DNA from: Phascolarctobacterium_A succinatutens_B | Lineage (GTDB): Bacteria; Bacillota; Negativicutes; Acidaminococcales; Acidaminococcaceae | Direction: 5' to 3' | Length of the DNA: 64,000 nt | Assembly: GCF_958453765.1 (NCBI RefSeq) | Contig: NZ_CAUDZA010000002.1 | Span: 62,001 to 126,000, forward strand | Shown: positions 1 to 8,496 of the stretch, piece after piece | Layout of the letters: each line of letters opens with the position of its first letter | Numbering within the stretch: position 1 is the first letter of the stretch | Position numbers and translations under genes: made by a program | Notes under the pieces: generated by a model | What the model was told of the DNA's origin: nothing | The model's database searches: none | Seen by the model: the letters and a program-made list of their open reading frames with translations, nothing else

Positions 1-1995
1 ACTCCGATTGGCGTAGACATCAAAACCGTTTTAGGCTTGGATGATACCGTTATCGATATCGACCTGACCAGCAATCGTGCGGACTGCTTCAGCATTATCG
101 GTTTAGCGCGTGAAATCAGCGCTATTACCGGCTGCCCGCTGAAAATGCCTGCTATGGACGTTAAGGAAGCTGCCGCAGGCAAGGCAAGCGATTATGTAAA
201 CGTAAAAATTGACGCACCGGAGCTGTGCTCCCGCTTTGCTACCCGCGTGCTGAAGGACATCAAAATCATGCCTTCTCCCGAATGGATGCAGCGCCGTCTG
301 CGTGCCTGCGGCGTGCGTCCCATCAGCAACGTAGTTGACGTTACCAACTATGTAATGCTGGAGCTGGGCCAGCCGATGCATGCTTATGATGCCGACAAGG
401 TTGCCGGCCACACTCTGATCGTGCGCCGTGCTCAAGAGGGCGAAAAGCTTGTTACCCTCGACGGCAAGGAGCGTGAGCTGACCTCTGCTATGATTACCAT
501 CGGTGATGCCGAAAAGGCTGCCGGTCTGGGCGGTGTTATGGGCGGCCTCTTGACCGAGGTTACTGACGAAACCAAGAACGTTATTCTGGAGGCTGCTTCC
601 TTCCACGGTCCTTCCATCCGCCGCACCTCTCGTGCGCTGGGACTGCGCAGTGAAGCCAGCGGCCGCTTTGAGCGCGGTGTGGATACCATCCGCGACCATG
701 ACGCTCTGAACCGTGCTGCTCATTTGCTGGAAGAAATGGGTGCCTGCGAAACCTTCAGCGGTATCGTAGAGGCTTATCCCGAAGAGCTGAAGCCGGCAGT
801 AATCACCACTACCGCAGCAAAGATTAACGGCCGCATCGGCGTGAATATTGCTGAGGACGAAATGGTTGCTATTCTTACTAAATTGGGCTTCGGCGTAGAA
901 GCAAAGGACGGCGAGCTGCTGATTACCGCTCCCACCTGGCGCCGTGATATCGACTGCGATGCCGATATCAGCGAAGAAATTGCGCGTATGCATGGCTATG
1001 ATTTCATCGAAAGCCATCAGCCGGAGCTGACCATCACCCAAGGCAGCCAGTCTGTGCTGGACGATGTAAAGGACGACGTACAGGATTACATGGTAGGCGC
1101 AGGCCTGAGCGAGATGATGACCTACAGCTTCATCAAGGCTAACGCTTACGATAAAATGCTGCTGCCGGCAGATGATGCACGCCGTAACTGCATCGAGCTG
1201 CTGAACCCGATTACCGACGCATTCTCCGTAATGCGCACCACCATGATTCCGAGCGCACTGCAGACTGCCTCCTTCAACCTGCGTAACCACAACAACAGTG
1301 TTGCCTTGTTTGAAATCGGCCGTATCTTCCTGCCGAAGGCACTGCCGCTGACCGAGGATCCCGCAGAGCGTCAGCTGCTGACCGCAGTACTGAGCGGCAG
1401 CCGCAAAGCACTCAACTGGTGCGACGATAAAGGCAACGTTGACTTCTATGATATGAAGGGCATCGTTGAAGGCCTGCTGGAAGCAATGCAGGTGAGCGAT
1501 TACACCATGACTCGCAGCCAACAGCCGTACCTGCATCCGGGCAAAAGCTGTGATATCGTTGTTAACGGCGAGGTTATCGGCTCCTTCGGTGAGGTGCACC
1601 CGGTAGTTCAGGAAAACTTTGAGCTGGATCAGGTTACCTACGTGCTGGAAATGGCCGTAGAGCCTTTGGTATCAAGTGCAACCGCTGTACCGCAATACAA
1701 GCATCTGCCTAAGTTCCCGAGCATGAGCCGTGATATTGCCGTTGTTGTTCCGGCAGAGGTAACCAATGCCGAGCTGGAGCAGGTTATCCGTGCGCATGCA
1801 GGCGAGCTGCTGCAGGGTGTGCGTGTATTTGATATCTATACCGGCAAGCAGGTTGCTGCAGGCTGCAAATCCATGGCCTTCAACCTGACTTATCAGGCTG
1901 CAGACCGCACCCTGACCGATGCTGAGGTTGATGCTTCCATGAAGAAGGTAATTGCTGAGGTTGCCGAAGCATATAAGGCTAAGCTGAGAGATTAA
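1..1995 (+). CDS. pheT: Phenylalanine--tRNA ligase beta subunit, 5' end cut off by the window
   Basis: PheT is the beta chain of the alpha2-beta2 PheRS that charges tRNA-Phe in the cytoplasm. The reading frame is open from base 1, so the gene begins upstream; 664 residues are present of a usual ~800, and the N-terminal tRNA-binding (EMAP-like) domain is missing. The visible part starts just before the B3/B4 editing domain (DLTSNRADC, then VRPISNVVDVTNYVM and GQPMHAYD). A B5 DNA-binding-like domain follows (APTWRRDIDCDADISEEIAR), then the catalytic-like core and a C-terminal ferredoxin-fold anticodon-binding domain (PKFPSMSRDIAVVV to the end). pheS normally lies immediately upstream, outside the window. 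A strong terminator follows, so this is the last gene of its transcript. Confidence 0.97.
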   Translation, partial: TPIGVDIKTVLGLDDTVIDIDLTSNRADCFSIIGLAREISAITGCPLKMPAMDVKEAAAGKASDYVNVKIDAPELCSRFATRVLKDIKIMPSPEWMQRRLRACGVRPISNVVDVTNYVMLELGQPMHAYDADKVAGHTLIVRRAQEGEKLVTLDGKERELTSAMITIGDAEKAAGLGGVMGGLLTEVTDETKNVILEAASFHGPSIRRTSRALGLRSEASGRFERGVDTIRDHDALNRAAHLLEEMGACETFSGIVEAYPEELKPAVITTTAAKINGRIGVNIAEDEMVAILTKLGFGVEAKDGELLITAPTWRRDIDCDADISEEIARMHGYDFIESHQPELTITQGSQSVLDDVKDDVQDYMVGAGLSEMMTYSFIKANAYDKMLLPADDARRNCIELLNPITDAFSVMRTTMIPSALQTASFNLRNHNNSVALFEIGRIFLPKALPLTEDPAERQLLTAVLSGSRKALNWCDDKGNVDFYDMKGIVEGLLEAMQVSDYTMTRSQQPYLHPGKSCDIVVNGEVIGSFGEVHPVVQENFELDQVTYVLEMAVEPLVSSATAVPQYKHLPKFPSMSRDIAVVVPAEVTNAELEQVIRAHAGELLQGVRVFDIYTGKQVAAGCKSMAFNLTYQAADRTLTDAEVDASMKKVIAEVAEAYKAKLRD

Positions 1996-2022
1996 TTAAG
2001 ATATAATTATTACGTATAAAAG

Positions 2023-2058
2023 GACTCGTTGCCGCTTTTTAGCGGTGGCGGGTCTTTT
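2023..2058 (+). terminator. Rho-independent terminator of pheT
   Basis: A 13-bp stem with G-U pairs (arms 2023-2035 and 2042-2054), a 6-nt loop and a TTTT tail, 27 bases after the pheT stop codon. Confidence 0.85.
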
Positions 2059-2094
2059 GCATTGATACAAAGATTCTGTTATGCAAATATCTGC

Positions 2095-2123
2095 TTTACA
2101 AATTCCTATCAATGTACTATGAT
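2095..2123 (+). promoter_or_regulatory. Sigma-A-type promoter of the cyclase-family gene
   Basis: TTTACA at 2095-2100, a 17-bp spacer and TATGAT at 2118-2123, about 40 bp before the ATG at 2163. Confidence 0.6.
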
Positions 2124-2162
2124 AATAATGAGACCAATATTTTTTATTGAGGGGGTTTTCTT

Positions 2163-2927
2163 ATGTACAAATTATGGAATATGTTAGAGGAAATGAAATC
2201 AGACGCTTATGAATGGGTGGAGCTTTCCCACTCTATGAACAATGACAGTCCGGTGTGGAGCGGTATTCCCTCAGGCTCGGTAGAGGTTAGCAAGACAGTT
2301 TTCGATTGGGGCAACCCGATGCTGGAATGTTTGATTCAGACCTTTAAATTTCCCGGGCAATATGGCACACACATTGACTTTCCCGGTCACTTTGTTAAGG
2401 ATATGCCTTTATCCGAAGCGTTTGGCGCGCAGCAGATGCTGTTTCCCTTGTGCGTGATTGATATCACTGCCAAGGTTGCAGAGGATGTGCATTACGCCGT
2501 AACGGTGGAGGATATCAAGGCTTATGAGGCAGAATATGGACCGATTCCCGACGGCGCTTTTGTGGCACTGCGCACAGACTGGTATAAAAATTGGCCTGAT
2601 ATGGATAAGCTGAGCGGTATTGCTGACGACGGCAGCGAAAACTTCCCCGGCTGGTCTTTGCCGGCGCTGCAATATATTTATGAAGAGCGCAATGCTGCAG
2701 CCAACGGCCACGAAACATTGGACACCGATGCTTCGGCAGAGGCTGCCAAGGCAGGAGATTTGGCGTGCGAGCGCTATGTGCTGGGCAAGGGCAAGCTGCA
2801 GATTGAAGTGCTGCAGAACCTGGACCGTGTGGCACATGCGGGAGCATTGCTTGTTGCGGCCTGGCCGCGTATTGAAGGAGCGACCGGCCTGCCGGCGCGC
2901 GTCTTGGCGATTACTCCGAAAAAATAA
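2163..2927 (+). CDS. Cyclase family protein (kynurenine formamidase-like metal-dependent hydrolase)
   Basis: 254 residues of the Cyclase family (PF04199), which contains bacterial kynurenine formamidases and isatin hydrolases. The signature metal-binding stretch YGTHIDFPGHF is present around residues 69-79, after the typical ELSHSM opening with later SPVWSG. The substrate cannot be read from the sequence; no tryptophan-catabolism genes are adjacent. It is monocistronic: its own promoter lies upstream, GAGGGGG precedes the ATG, and a terminator follows. A large share of gut Firmicute members of this family are functionally unassigned, so I do not give a specific substrate. Confidence 0.85.
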   Translation: MYKLWNMLEEMKSDAYEWVELSHSMNNDSPVWSGIPSGSVEVSKTVFDWGNPMLECLIQTFKFPGQYGTHIDFPGHFVKDMPLSEAFGAQQMLFPLCVIDITAKVAEDVHYAVTVEDIKAYEAEYGPIPDGAFVALRTDWYKNWPDMDKLSGIADDGSENFPGWSLPALQYIYEERNAAANGHETLDTDASAEAAKAGDLACERYVLGKGKLQIEVLQNLDRVAHAGALLVAAWPRIEGATGLPARVLAITPKK

Positions 2928-2968
2928 GAAAAATTTCAGGCCTTTTAAACTGACAGATTAAGAAAGAA

Positions 2969-3004
2969 GCGTACATACGATTTAAAAGTATGTACGCCTT
3001 TTTT
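2969..3004 (+). terminator. Rho-independent terminator of the cyclase gene
   Basis: Perfect 10-bp inverted repeat GCGTACATAC/GTATGTACGC (2969-2978 and 2988-2997) followed by C and six T residues. Confidence 0.9.
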
Positions 3005-3075
3005 GTATGCGTGATATAATAAATATATCAGTAAAAACTTATTAATTGAGTAAAGAAAAGGGAAGTAGGATATTC

Positions 3076-4038
3076 ATGCGTAAATTAAAGTTTGTTTTTC
3101 AGATTATTATAGCCTTCATTGTGGCGCTGGCAGCGTACAGCGGTCTATATCAGCCAAACGCCGAAAGTGTGCGTGCGGCGGTAAAAAATAACATGCCGCA
3201 GAGCATGCAGCAAAAGCAGGACACAGGCACAGCGCAGGGCAGACTGCGCATCAGCGTGCTGGATGTGGGGCAGGCAGATGCGATTTTGCTGCAGGACGGC
3301 AAGCGTAATATCATGATTGACGTGGGCAATGACGTTAAGGACAAGGTTGGCGACAGCGGCGGCAGGCAGGCGATAATCAAGGCGCTGGATAAGGCTGGCG
3401 TCAGCAAAATCAAGACAGTTTTTGTGACACATCATCATCGTGATCATATGGGTAATATCATGTATGTGCGCGGTAAATACGGCGTCAGCAATATTTATGA
3501 CAGCGGTTATGTCAACAGCGGTTACAAAGCGTCCGTGGCGCTGGACCGGGATTTGCGCGCCGGCAGGTATAACGGACAGGCGCTGAAGGCCGGGGATACG
3601 ATTAAGATTGATAAAAATTATTATATTGAGGTGCTGGCGCCGGGAGACTTCCTCAGCAAAAAGGATATGAAAAATTTGAATAACACCAGCCTGGTGCTGA
3701 TGCTGCATTACGGCAGCTTTAAGATGCTGCTGACGGGTGATGCGGAGGCGCCGGTGGAGGATGCGCTGCAGCAAAAATATGGCACTGCGCTGCAGGCAGA
3801 TGTGCTGAAGGTGGGGCATCATGGCAGCAAGACCTCGTCCTATTGGCCGTTTGTCAGCAAGGTTAAGCCTAAATATGCACTCATCAGCTGCGGTGACTTT
3901 TCAATTTATAAACATCCGAACAAGAACGTGGTGGGCAGCTTAACGCATCTTGGCGCAAAGGTGCTGACAACACATGATCACGGTACGCTGACGGTGACGA
4001 CGGACGGCAAGAGCTTTGAGGTGATGACGGAGCGGTAA
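3076..4038 (+). CDS. Membrane-anchored or secreted metallo-beta-lactamase-fold hydrolase, ComEC C-terminal-like
   Basis: 320 residues from the ATG at 3076, which follows GGAAGTAGGA; an in-frame TTG at 3046 is less likely. Residues ~1-25 form a signal peptide or membrane anchor (basic MRKLK, then a hydrophobic run). The rest is a metallo-beta-lactamase fold: the opening VLDVGQADAILL, the metal-binding motif THHHRDHMGN, LLTGDAEAP, and the late VGHHGSKTSS. This combination is typical of the ComEC/Rec2 C-terminal nuclease-like domain and of stand-alone extracytoplasmic relatives. The competence membrane channel domain is absent, so a role in DNA uptake is not implied; extracellular nuclease or phosphodiesterase activity is possible. 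Confidence 0.88.
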   Translation: MRKLKFVFQIIIAFIVALAAYSGLYQPNAESVRAAVKNNMPQSMQQKQDTGTAQGRLRISVLDVGQADAILLQDGKRNIMIDVGNDVKDKVGDSGGRQAIIKALDKAGVSKIKTVFVTHHHRDHMGNIMYVRGKYGVSNIYDSGYVNSGYKASVALDRDLRAGRYNGQALKAGDTIKIDKNYYIEVLAPGDFLSKKDMKNLNNTSLVLMLHYGSFKMLLTGDAEAPVEDALQQKYGTALQADVLKVGHHGSKTSSYWPFVSKVKPKYALISCGDFSIYKHPNKNVVGSLTHLGAKVLTTHDHGTLTVTTDGKSFEVMTER

Positions 4039-4047
4039 AAGGTGAAT

Positions 4048-4088
4048 AAATTTGACTTGTAACGTAAAATGGGTTACAAATCAAATTT
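4048..4088 (+). terminator. Strong dyad after the MBL-fold gene, terminator-like
   Basis: A 16-bp inverted repeat with one mismatch (4048-4063 and 4073-4088) around a 9-nt loop. The stem base is A/T rich (AAATTT), but no long U-run follows, so it may be a weak or bidirectional terminator, or an operator. The rest of 4039-4254 is AT-rich with no other feature I can support. Confidence 0.5.
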
Positions 4089-4254
4089 GTGTAGAATTTA
4101 TTTAATATGTACAAGCGTGTTTGAATGTACAGACGTAGTGTAGTAATAAAGGGCTTGCGGTTGCTTAAGGCGCAGATGTAGGGTAGAATAGGGAATAGAA
4201 ATTCTTTACAAATAACAAGATAATAGATAAATAGGTTTGAAAGGTGTGTTTGTG

Positions 4255-4695
4255 ATGAAGAAAATATTGTGTTTGTTGGTTTTACTACTGTCGCTGACTG
4301 CAACGTGTGCAGCCTTTAATCCGCCGCAGCCGCCGAGATGGTATTGGATAGGTTCTGATGCACATTACGGGGCGTGGATTGATACGGCAACGGCAAGATT
4401 TTATACAGGTAGCGAAGAGTATGCGCATAGAAATCATCAATGTGCGCTTGTATGGATGGAATGGTATGATGCAGATAAAGATGAATATGTTATTTCACAT
4501 GATGAATATGACCTTGACTGCAGAATGAGAAGAACACTGTCTGTGACGTTTTATAATAGTCAAAATGAAGTTATTAATTCGTTTAACAGAAGCTATGCCG
4601 ATTTTGAGGATATTATTCCCGGTACTAATGGAGAAGCGGTATATGATGCAGTAGTTATGTTGAAGGAAACAAGAGAAAACGCACGGAGGTTGTAA
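4255..4695 (+). CDS. Small exported protein of unknown function, possibly adhesin-E/SAP-like
   Basis: 146 residues from the ATG at 4255, 9-10 bases after AAAGGTG; the in-frame TTG at 4237 gives a less typical signal peptide. Residues 1-19 are a clear Sec signal (MKK, hydrophobic core, cleavage near ATCAA). The mature part is rich in Trp and Tyr (PRWYWIGSDAHYGAWIDT, LVWMEWYDADKDEYVI), ending in a charged helix. The layout 'W-x-x-I-x-S ... AWIDT ... VWMEW' resembles small secreted Negativicutes proteins related to surface-adhesin protein E; that is a weak visual match. It overlaps the NUDIX gene by one base. Confidence 0.7.
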   Translation: MKKILCLLVLLLSLTATCAAFNPPQPPRWYWIGSDAHYGAWIDTATARFYTGSEEYAHRNHQCALVWMEWYDADKDEYVISHDEYDLDCRMRRTLSVTFYNSQNEVINSFNRSYADFEDIIPGTNGEAVYDAVVMLKETRENARRL

Positions 4696-5105
4696 TGATG
4701 AAGCATTATGAGGTAGTGGCAGCGGTAATTGAGCATGACGGCAAGATTTTGTGCATGCAGCGTAATAAAGGCAAATTTGATTATGTAAGCTATAAATTTG
4801 AGTTTCCCGGCGGTAAAGTAGAAGCCGGCGAAGAGCGTCACACTGCGCTGGAACGCGAGCTGCGTGAGGAAATGGATATGGATATTAGCATTCCCGAGGA
4901 TGCGTATCTGATGACGGTAGAGCACACCTATCCGGATTTTGCGATTACTATGCATGCGTATGTGTGCAAGCTGGCACAGCCCAAGTTTGTTATGAAGGAG
5001 CATGTAGCTGCAAAATGGCTGGCGCCGGCAGAATTAAGCAGTCTGGATTGGGCGGCAGCAGATATGCCGATTGTAGAGCGTCTGCAGCATGAGGAGATTG
5101 ATTAA
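4695..5105 (+). CDS. NUDIX hydrolase, (deoxy)nucleoside triphosphate pyrophosphohydrolase type (MutT-like)
   Basis: About 136 residues. Two adjacent ATGs (4695, 4698) follow CGGAGGT; 4698 has the better spacing. The Nudix box GGKVEAGEERHTALERELRE continues into EEMDM, with Asp where the consensus has Gly. MutT-type enzymes sanitise oxidised or non-canonical nucleotides. The stop codon lies 2 bases before the start of the helicase gene, so the two are almost certainly cotranscribed and possibly coupled. That pairing suggests a nucleic-acid maintenance or defence role rather than simple housekeeping (inference). Confidence 0.88.
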   Translation: MMKHYEVVAAVIEHDGKILCMQRNKGKFDYVSYKFEFPGGKVEAGEERHTALERELREEMDMDISIPEDAYLMTVEHTYPDFAITMHAYVCKLAQPKFVMKEHVAAKWLAPAELSSLDWAAADMPIVERLQHEEID

Positions 5106-5107
5106 TC

Positions 5108-7987
5108 GTGAACAGCAGTGAACTTGCCTTGTATCTTGAGGCGGGCTTTATTGATTTTAATATTGAAACTGACGAACGATTTTTGCCTAAGATATTGACC
5201 AATAATCAGCAGGAGCAGGTAAAGGTATTGGAAAACCTGCTCTTTGAGCTGGAGCATTGTGATGAATTTTTCTTTTCTGTGGCGTTTGTAACTAACAGCG
5301 GTATTGCCTGCTTAATTGATACGCTGAAGGAATTGGAGAATAAGCATATTAAGGGAAAAATTTTGGCCTCGCAATACCAAAACTTTACGGAACCGCGAGC
5401 GCTGCGCAGATTACTGCAGTTTCATAATCTGGAATTAAAGATAATCACCTCTGATTATAATTTTCATGCTAAGGGTTACTTGTTCCATACACATGCAACC
5501 TCTGCTAAGGATGAAAATTATACCATGATTGTTGGCAGCAGTAATTTGACGCAAAGTGCGCTGACGGTTAACCGCGAGTGGAATGTGCAGCTTTCTTCCA
5601 TGAAGGATGGCGCTTTGATCAGGCAGATGCAGGAGGAGCTTAATCAGGCGTGGGATGATGCTACGCCTGTTACTGAGGAATGGATTGCTGCCTATGAGCG
5701 CATTTATGGTGAAGCGCGCAGCCAACGACAGCGTGCTTATACAAAAATACATAAGCTGTACAAAATCAATCCTAATAAAATGCAGGCAGCAGCCTTACAA
5801 AATATTGCAGCGCTTAGGGCAGAGGGCAAAAATCGCGCTTTGCTGATTTCTGCTACTGGTACCGGTAAAACGTATCTTTCGGCCTTTGATGTTAGGGCAG
5901 CGCAGCCGAAACGCTGCCTGTTTATAGTGCATCGCGGGCTGATTGCGCGTAAATCTAAGGAGAGCTTTGAGCAGATCATTGATGAGCATATTACGACTGG
6001 TTTGTTTACCAGCGGTCACAGAGAAATCGACAGGGATTATGTTTTTGCTACAGTGCAGACCTTGGTGAAGGATGAAAACCTGCATGCCTTTGCACCAGAT
6101 GCTTTTGACTATATTATTATCGACGAAGCGCACCATGCAGGAGCTAAGAGCTACCAAAAGGTGCTGAGCTATTTTAAGCCTAAGTTTTTACTGGGTATGA
6201 CAGCAACGCCGGAGCGCTCCGATGACTGCGATATTTTTAAAACCTTCGACCATAATATTGCTTACGAAATCCGTTTAAATCAGGCCTTGGCTGAAAATAT
6301 GCTGGTGCCGTTTCATTATCACGGCGTAAGCGAAATTGTTGTAGATGGCGAGCTTTTAGATGATAATGCTGATTTTGTCCGCCTGACGAGTGAAGAACGT
6401 GTCAAAAATATCCTGTATTATGCAGATTTTTATGGCTGTGACCAAGGGCGCGTCAAGGGTATTGTCTTTTGCAGCAGGATAGAAGAAGCGAGGTCTTTAG
6501 CTGAGGCGTTTAATAAGCATGGCAAAAGAGCTGCCTTTTTGGCTGGTGCTACCAGTGAGGAAGAGCGTGCAAGGCTTATCAAACGTCTTGAAAGCGACGA
6601 GGAGGGCGTAGATAAGCTCGATTATCTTTTCTCCGTTGATGTTTTGAATGAGGGCGTAGATATTCCTTCCGTCAATCAGATTATTATGCTGCGTCCGACG
6701 CAGTCTGCTATTGTTTTTGTACAGCAGCTTGGCCGTGGTCTGCGTAAGAGCAAGGCGAAGCGCTATCTGGAGGTTATTGATTTTATCGGTAACTATGAAA
6801 ACAATTACATGTTGCCGATAGCTTTGTATGACGACCGTAGCGGCAGTAAGGAAAAGTTGCGTCGCATTGTGCATAATAACTTTTTACCGGGTGCTTCGAC
6901 GGTTTATTTTACTGATGTAGTTCGTGAGCGCATTTTTGAATCCTTAAATAAAAATAATTTTCTGGAGCTGCGTCAGCTAAAGGAATCCTATCAGTTAGTT
7001 AAATCTAAGCTAGGTCATGCACCGATGATGCTTGATTTTCTGGCTTTGGGTGACAAGGATCCATATCTGTTTATCCAAAAGAAAAAATCCTATTACAATT
7101 TCAGGCAATATGCAGATCCTTACGAAAGCACGATGAGTGCAATGCATGGCAGGCTGTTGGAGTTTATCTGCTTGGAGCTTGCTAATGGCAGACGCTTGGA
7201 AGAGGTTGTGCTGCTGCGCTGTTTAATGCAGCATACGCAAATTGATGTGCCTGCGTTTATGCAATATATGCAGGATAAGTATCAGCTTACTACTTCGGTA
7301 GCAACTGTTGCCAGCGTAGTGAATGTATTGAGTATGCAATTTTTTAAAACTGCGGATGCCCAAAAATATGGTAATATGCCGTTGGTGAATGCGAATGCAG
7401 ATAGCATCTGTTTAAGTGAAAAATTTAGCAGCATGCTTGCGAATAAAGAATTTTACGGCTATGTTAATGATGCTTTGGCCTATGCGGAAAAACGCTTTTT
7501 GTCTGATTATAAGCCAGCAAAATTTTATTATGGCTTTAAGCTTTATGGTTCATATACGCGTAAGGATGTCTGCCGTATATTGAACTGGGCGAAGGATGAA
7601 AGCGCTGTTGTTTATGGCTATAGGGTTAAATACAACACCTGTCCGATATTTGTAACCTATAAAAAGGATGAAAATATCAGTGAAAGCACTAAATATGATG
7701 ACAGATTTGCCAGTCCTACGATTTTTAACTGGCAGACGCGCAGCAGAGTAAATATTGATTCGCCTGAGGTTGTAGCGATTGAACAGCCGGAAACACTGAA
7801 GCTCCTGTTTATCAAAAAGAGTGATGCTGAGGGCTCAGAATTTTACTTTATGGGCGAAATGCTGCATAAGCAGAGCATCGGTACCACTATTACCGGCAAC
7901 AAGGGTGAAAAGCTTTCTATTGTGCAAATGTTTTACGAAATGAAAACGCCGGTAGAGGCAAAGATTTATGATTATTTTGAAGGATGA
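5108..7987 (+). CDS. PLD-nuclease / superfamily II helicase / DUF3427 fusion protein
   Basis: 959 residues, GTG start at 5108, 2 bases after the NUDIX stop; GAGGAG at 5091 serves as its ribosome-binding site. N-terminus: a phospholipase-D-like nuclease domain with H120-A-K122 and GSSNLTQ at ~143-149. Then an SF2 helicase: Walker A SATGTGKT (~248-255), DEAH (339-342), GMTATPER (~363-370) and motif VI QQLGRGLRK (~539-547). The last ~330 residues match the position and style of DUF3427. The architecture is a known but poorly characterised helicase-nuclease family, often in accessory or defence contexts. Only one HxK motif is seen, so the PLD part probably dimerises if active. Confidence 0.88.
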   Translation: MNSSELALYLEAGFIDFNIETDERFLPKILTNNQQEQVKVLENLLFELEHCDEFFFSVAFVTNSGIACLIDTLKELENKHIKGKILASQYQNFTEPRALRRLLQFHNLELKIITSDYNFHAKGYLFHTHATSAKDENYTMIVGSSNLTQSALTVNREWNVQLSSMKDGALIRQMQEELNQAWDDATPVTEEWIAAYERIYGEARSQRQRAYTKIHKLYKINPNKMQAAALQNIAALRAEGKNRALLISATGTGKTYLSAFDVRAAQPKRCLFIVHRGLIARKSKESFEQIIDEHITTGLFTSGHREIDRDYVFATVQTLVKDENLHAFAPDAFDYIIIDEAHHAGAKSYQKVLSYFKPKFLLGMTATPERSDDCDIFKTFDHNIAYEIRLNQALAENMLVPFHYHGVSEIVVDGELLDDNADFVRLTSEERVKNILYYADFYGCDQGRVKGIVFCSRIEEARSLAEAFNKHGKRAAFLAGATSEEERARLIKRLESDEEGVDKLDYLFSVDVLNEGVDIPSVNQIIMLRPTQSAIVFVQQLGRGLRKSKAKRYLEVIDFIGNYENNYMLPIALYDDRSGSKEKLRRIVHNNFLPGASTVYFTDVVRERIFESLNKNNFLELRQLKESYQLVKSKLGHAPMMLDFLALGDKDPYLFIQKKKSYYNFRQYADPYESTMSAMHGRLLEFICLELANGRRLEEVVLLRCLMQHTQIDVPAFMQYMQDKYQLTTSVATVASVVNVLSMQFFKTADAQKYGNMPLVNANADSICLSEKFSSMLANKEFYGYVNDALAYAEKRFLSDYKPAKFYYGFKLYGSYTRKDVCRILNWAKDESAVVYGYRVKYNTCPIFVTYKKDENISESTKYDDRFASPTIFNWQTRSRVNIDSPEVVAIEQPETLKLLFIKKSDAEGSEFYFMGEMLHKQSIGTTITGNKGEKLSIVQMFYEMKTPVEAKIYDYFEG

Positions 7988-8057
7988 TATTAATGTTATT
8001 CTTGGGCGTTGCGTCAGATAAGGCTGGCGCTAAGCAAAAAACCTACGGAGGTACACC

Positions 8058-8468
8058 ATGGAAAAACCAATAATTAGAGACGAAGCCTTTTTGGCACAAA
8101 AATCGCAGCCTGCAACCTTTATGGATATTGCAGTAGCGCAGGATTTATTAGATACGCTCGCAGCTCATGCGGACCGCTGCGTGGGCCTGGCAGCAAACAT
8201 GATCGGCGTATCCAAATGCGTTATCGCCGTAAATATCGGCCCTACGAATATTGCTATGCTGAACCCGGAGATTATCAAGCGCTCCGGCAAGTATATGACG
8301 GAGGAAGGCTGCCTGTCGCTGGAGGGCGAGCGTGCTGCAGTGCGCTACGAAAAAATTACCGTGGCTTATCAGGACATGCAGTTTAAAAAGTGCAAGCAGA
8401 GCTTCAGCGGCTTTACGGCTCAGATTATCCAGCATGAGATTGACCATTGCCATGGTATTATAATTTAA
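8058..8468 (+). CDS. def: Short-form peptide deformylase
   Basis: 136 residues, ATG preceded by CGGAGGT. Peptide deformylase removes the N-formyl group from nascent proteins using Fe2+ or Zn2+. The three family motifs are visible in variant form: GLAANMIG (canonical GLAAPQIG), EGCLS and QHEIDH, giving Cys-His-His metal ligands plus the catalytic Glu. It is shorter than canonical Def (~165 residues), ending 5 residues after HEIDHCH, so the usual C-terminal helix is absent. This short ANMIG form is known in Firmicutes, often as a second copy next to a full-length def elsewhere. Activity is likely because all catalytic residues are kept. Confidence 0.88.
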   Translation: MEKPIIRDEAFLAQKSQPATFMDIAVAQDLLDTLAAHADRCVGLAANMIGVSKCVIAVNIGPTNIAMLNPEIIKRSGKYMTEEGCLSLEGERAAVRYEKITVAYQDMQFKKCKQSFSGFTAQIIQHEIDHCHGIII

Positions 8469-8496
8469 GCGCAGAGATGGCCCGAGAAACTGCAAA

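Noticed and set aside
103..1599. Long open frame on the minus strand inside pheT
   Set aside because: It is the antisense shadow of a clearly conserved gene; the translation shows no recognisable domain.
7993..8073. Short ORF between the helicase and deformylase genes
   Set aside because: No ribosome-binding site and it overlaps the start of the deformylase gene in another frame.
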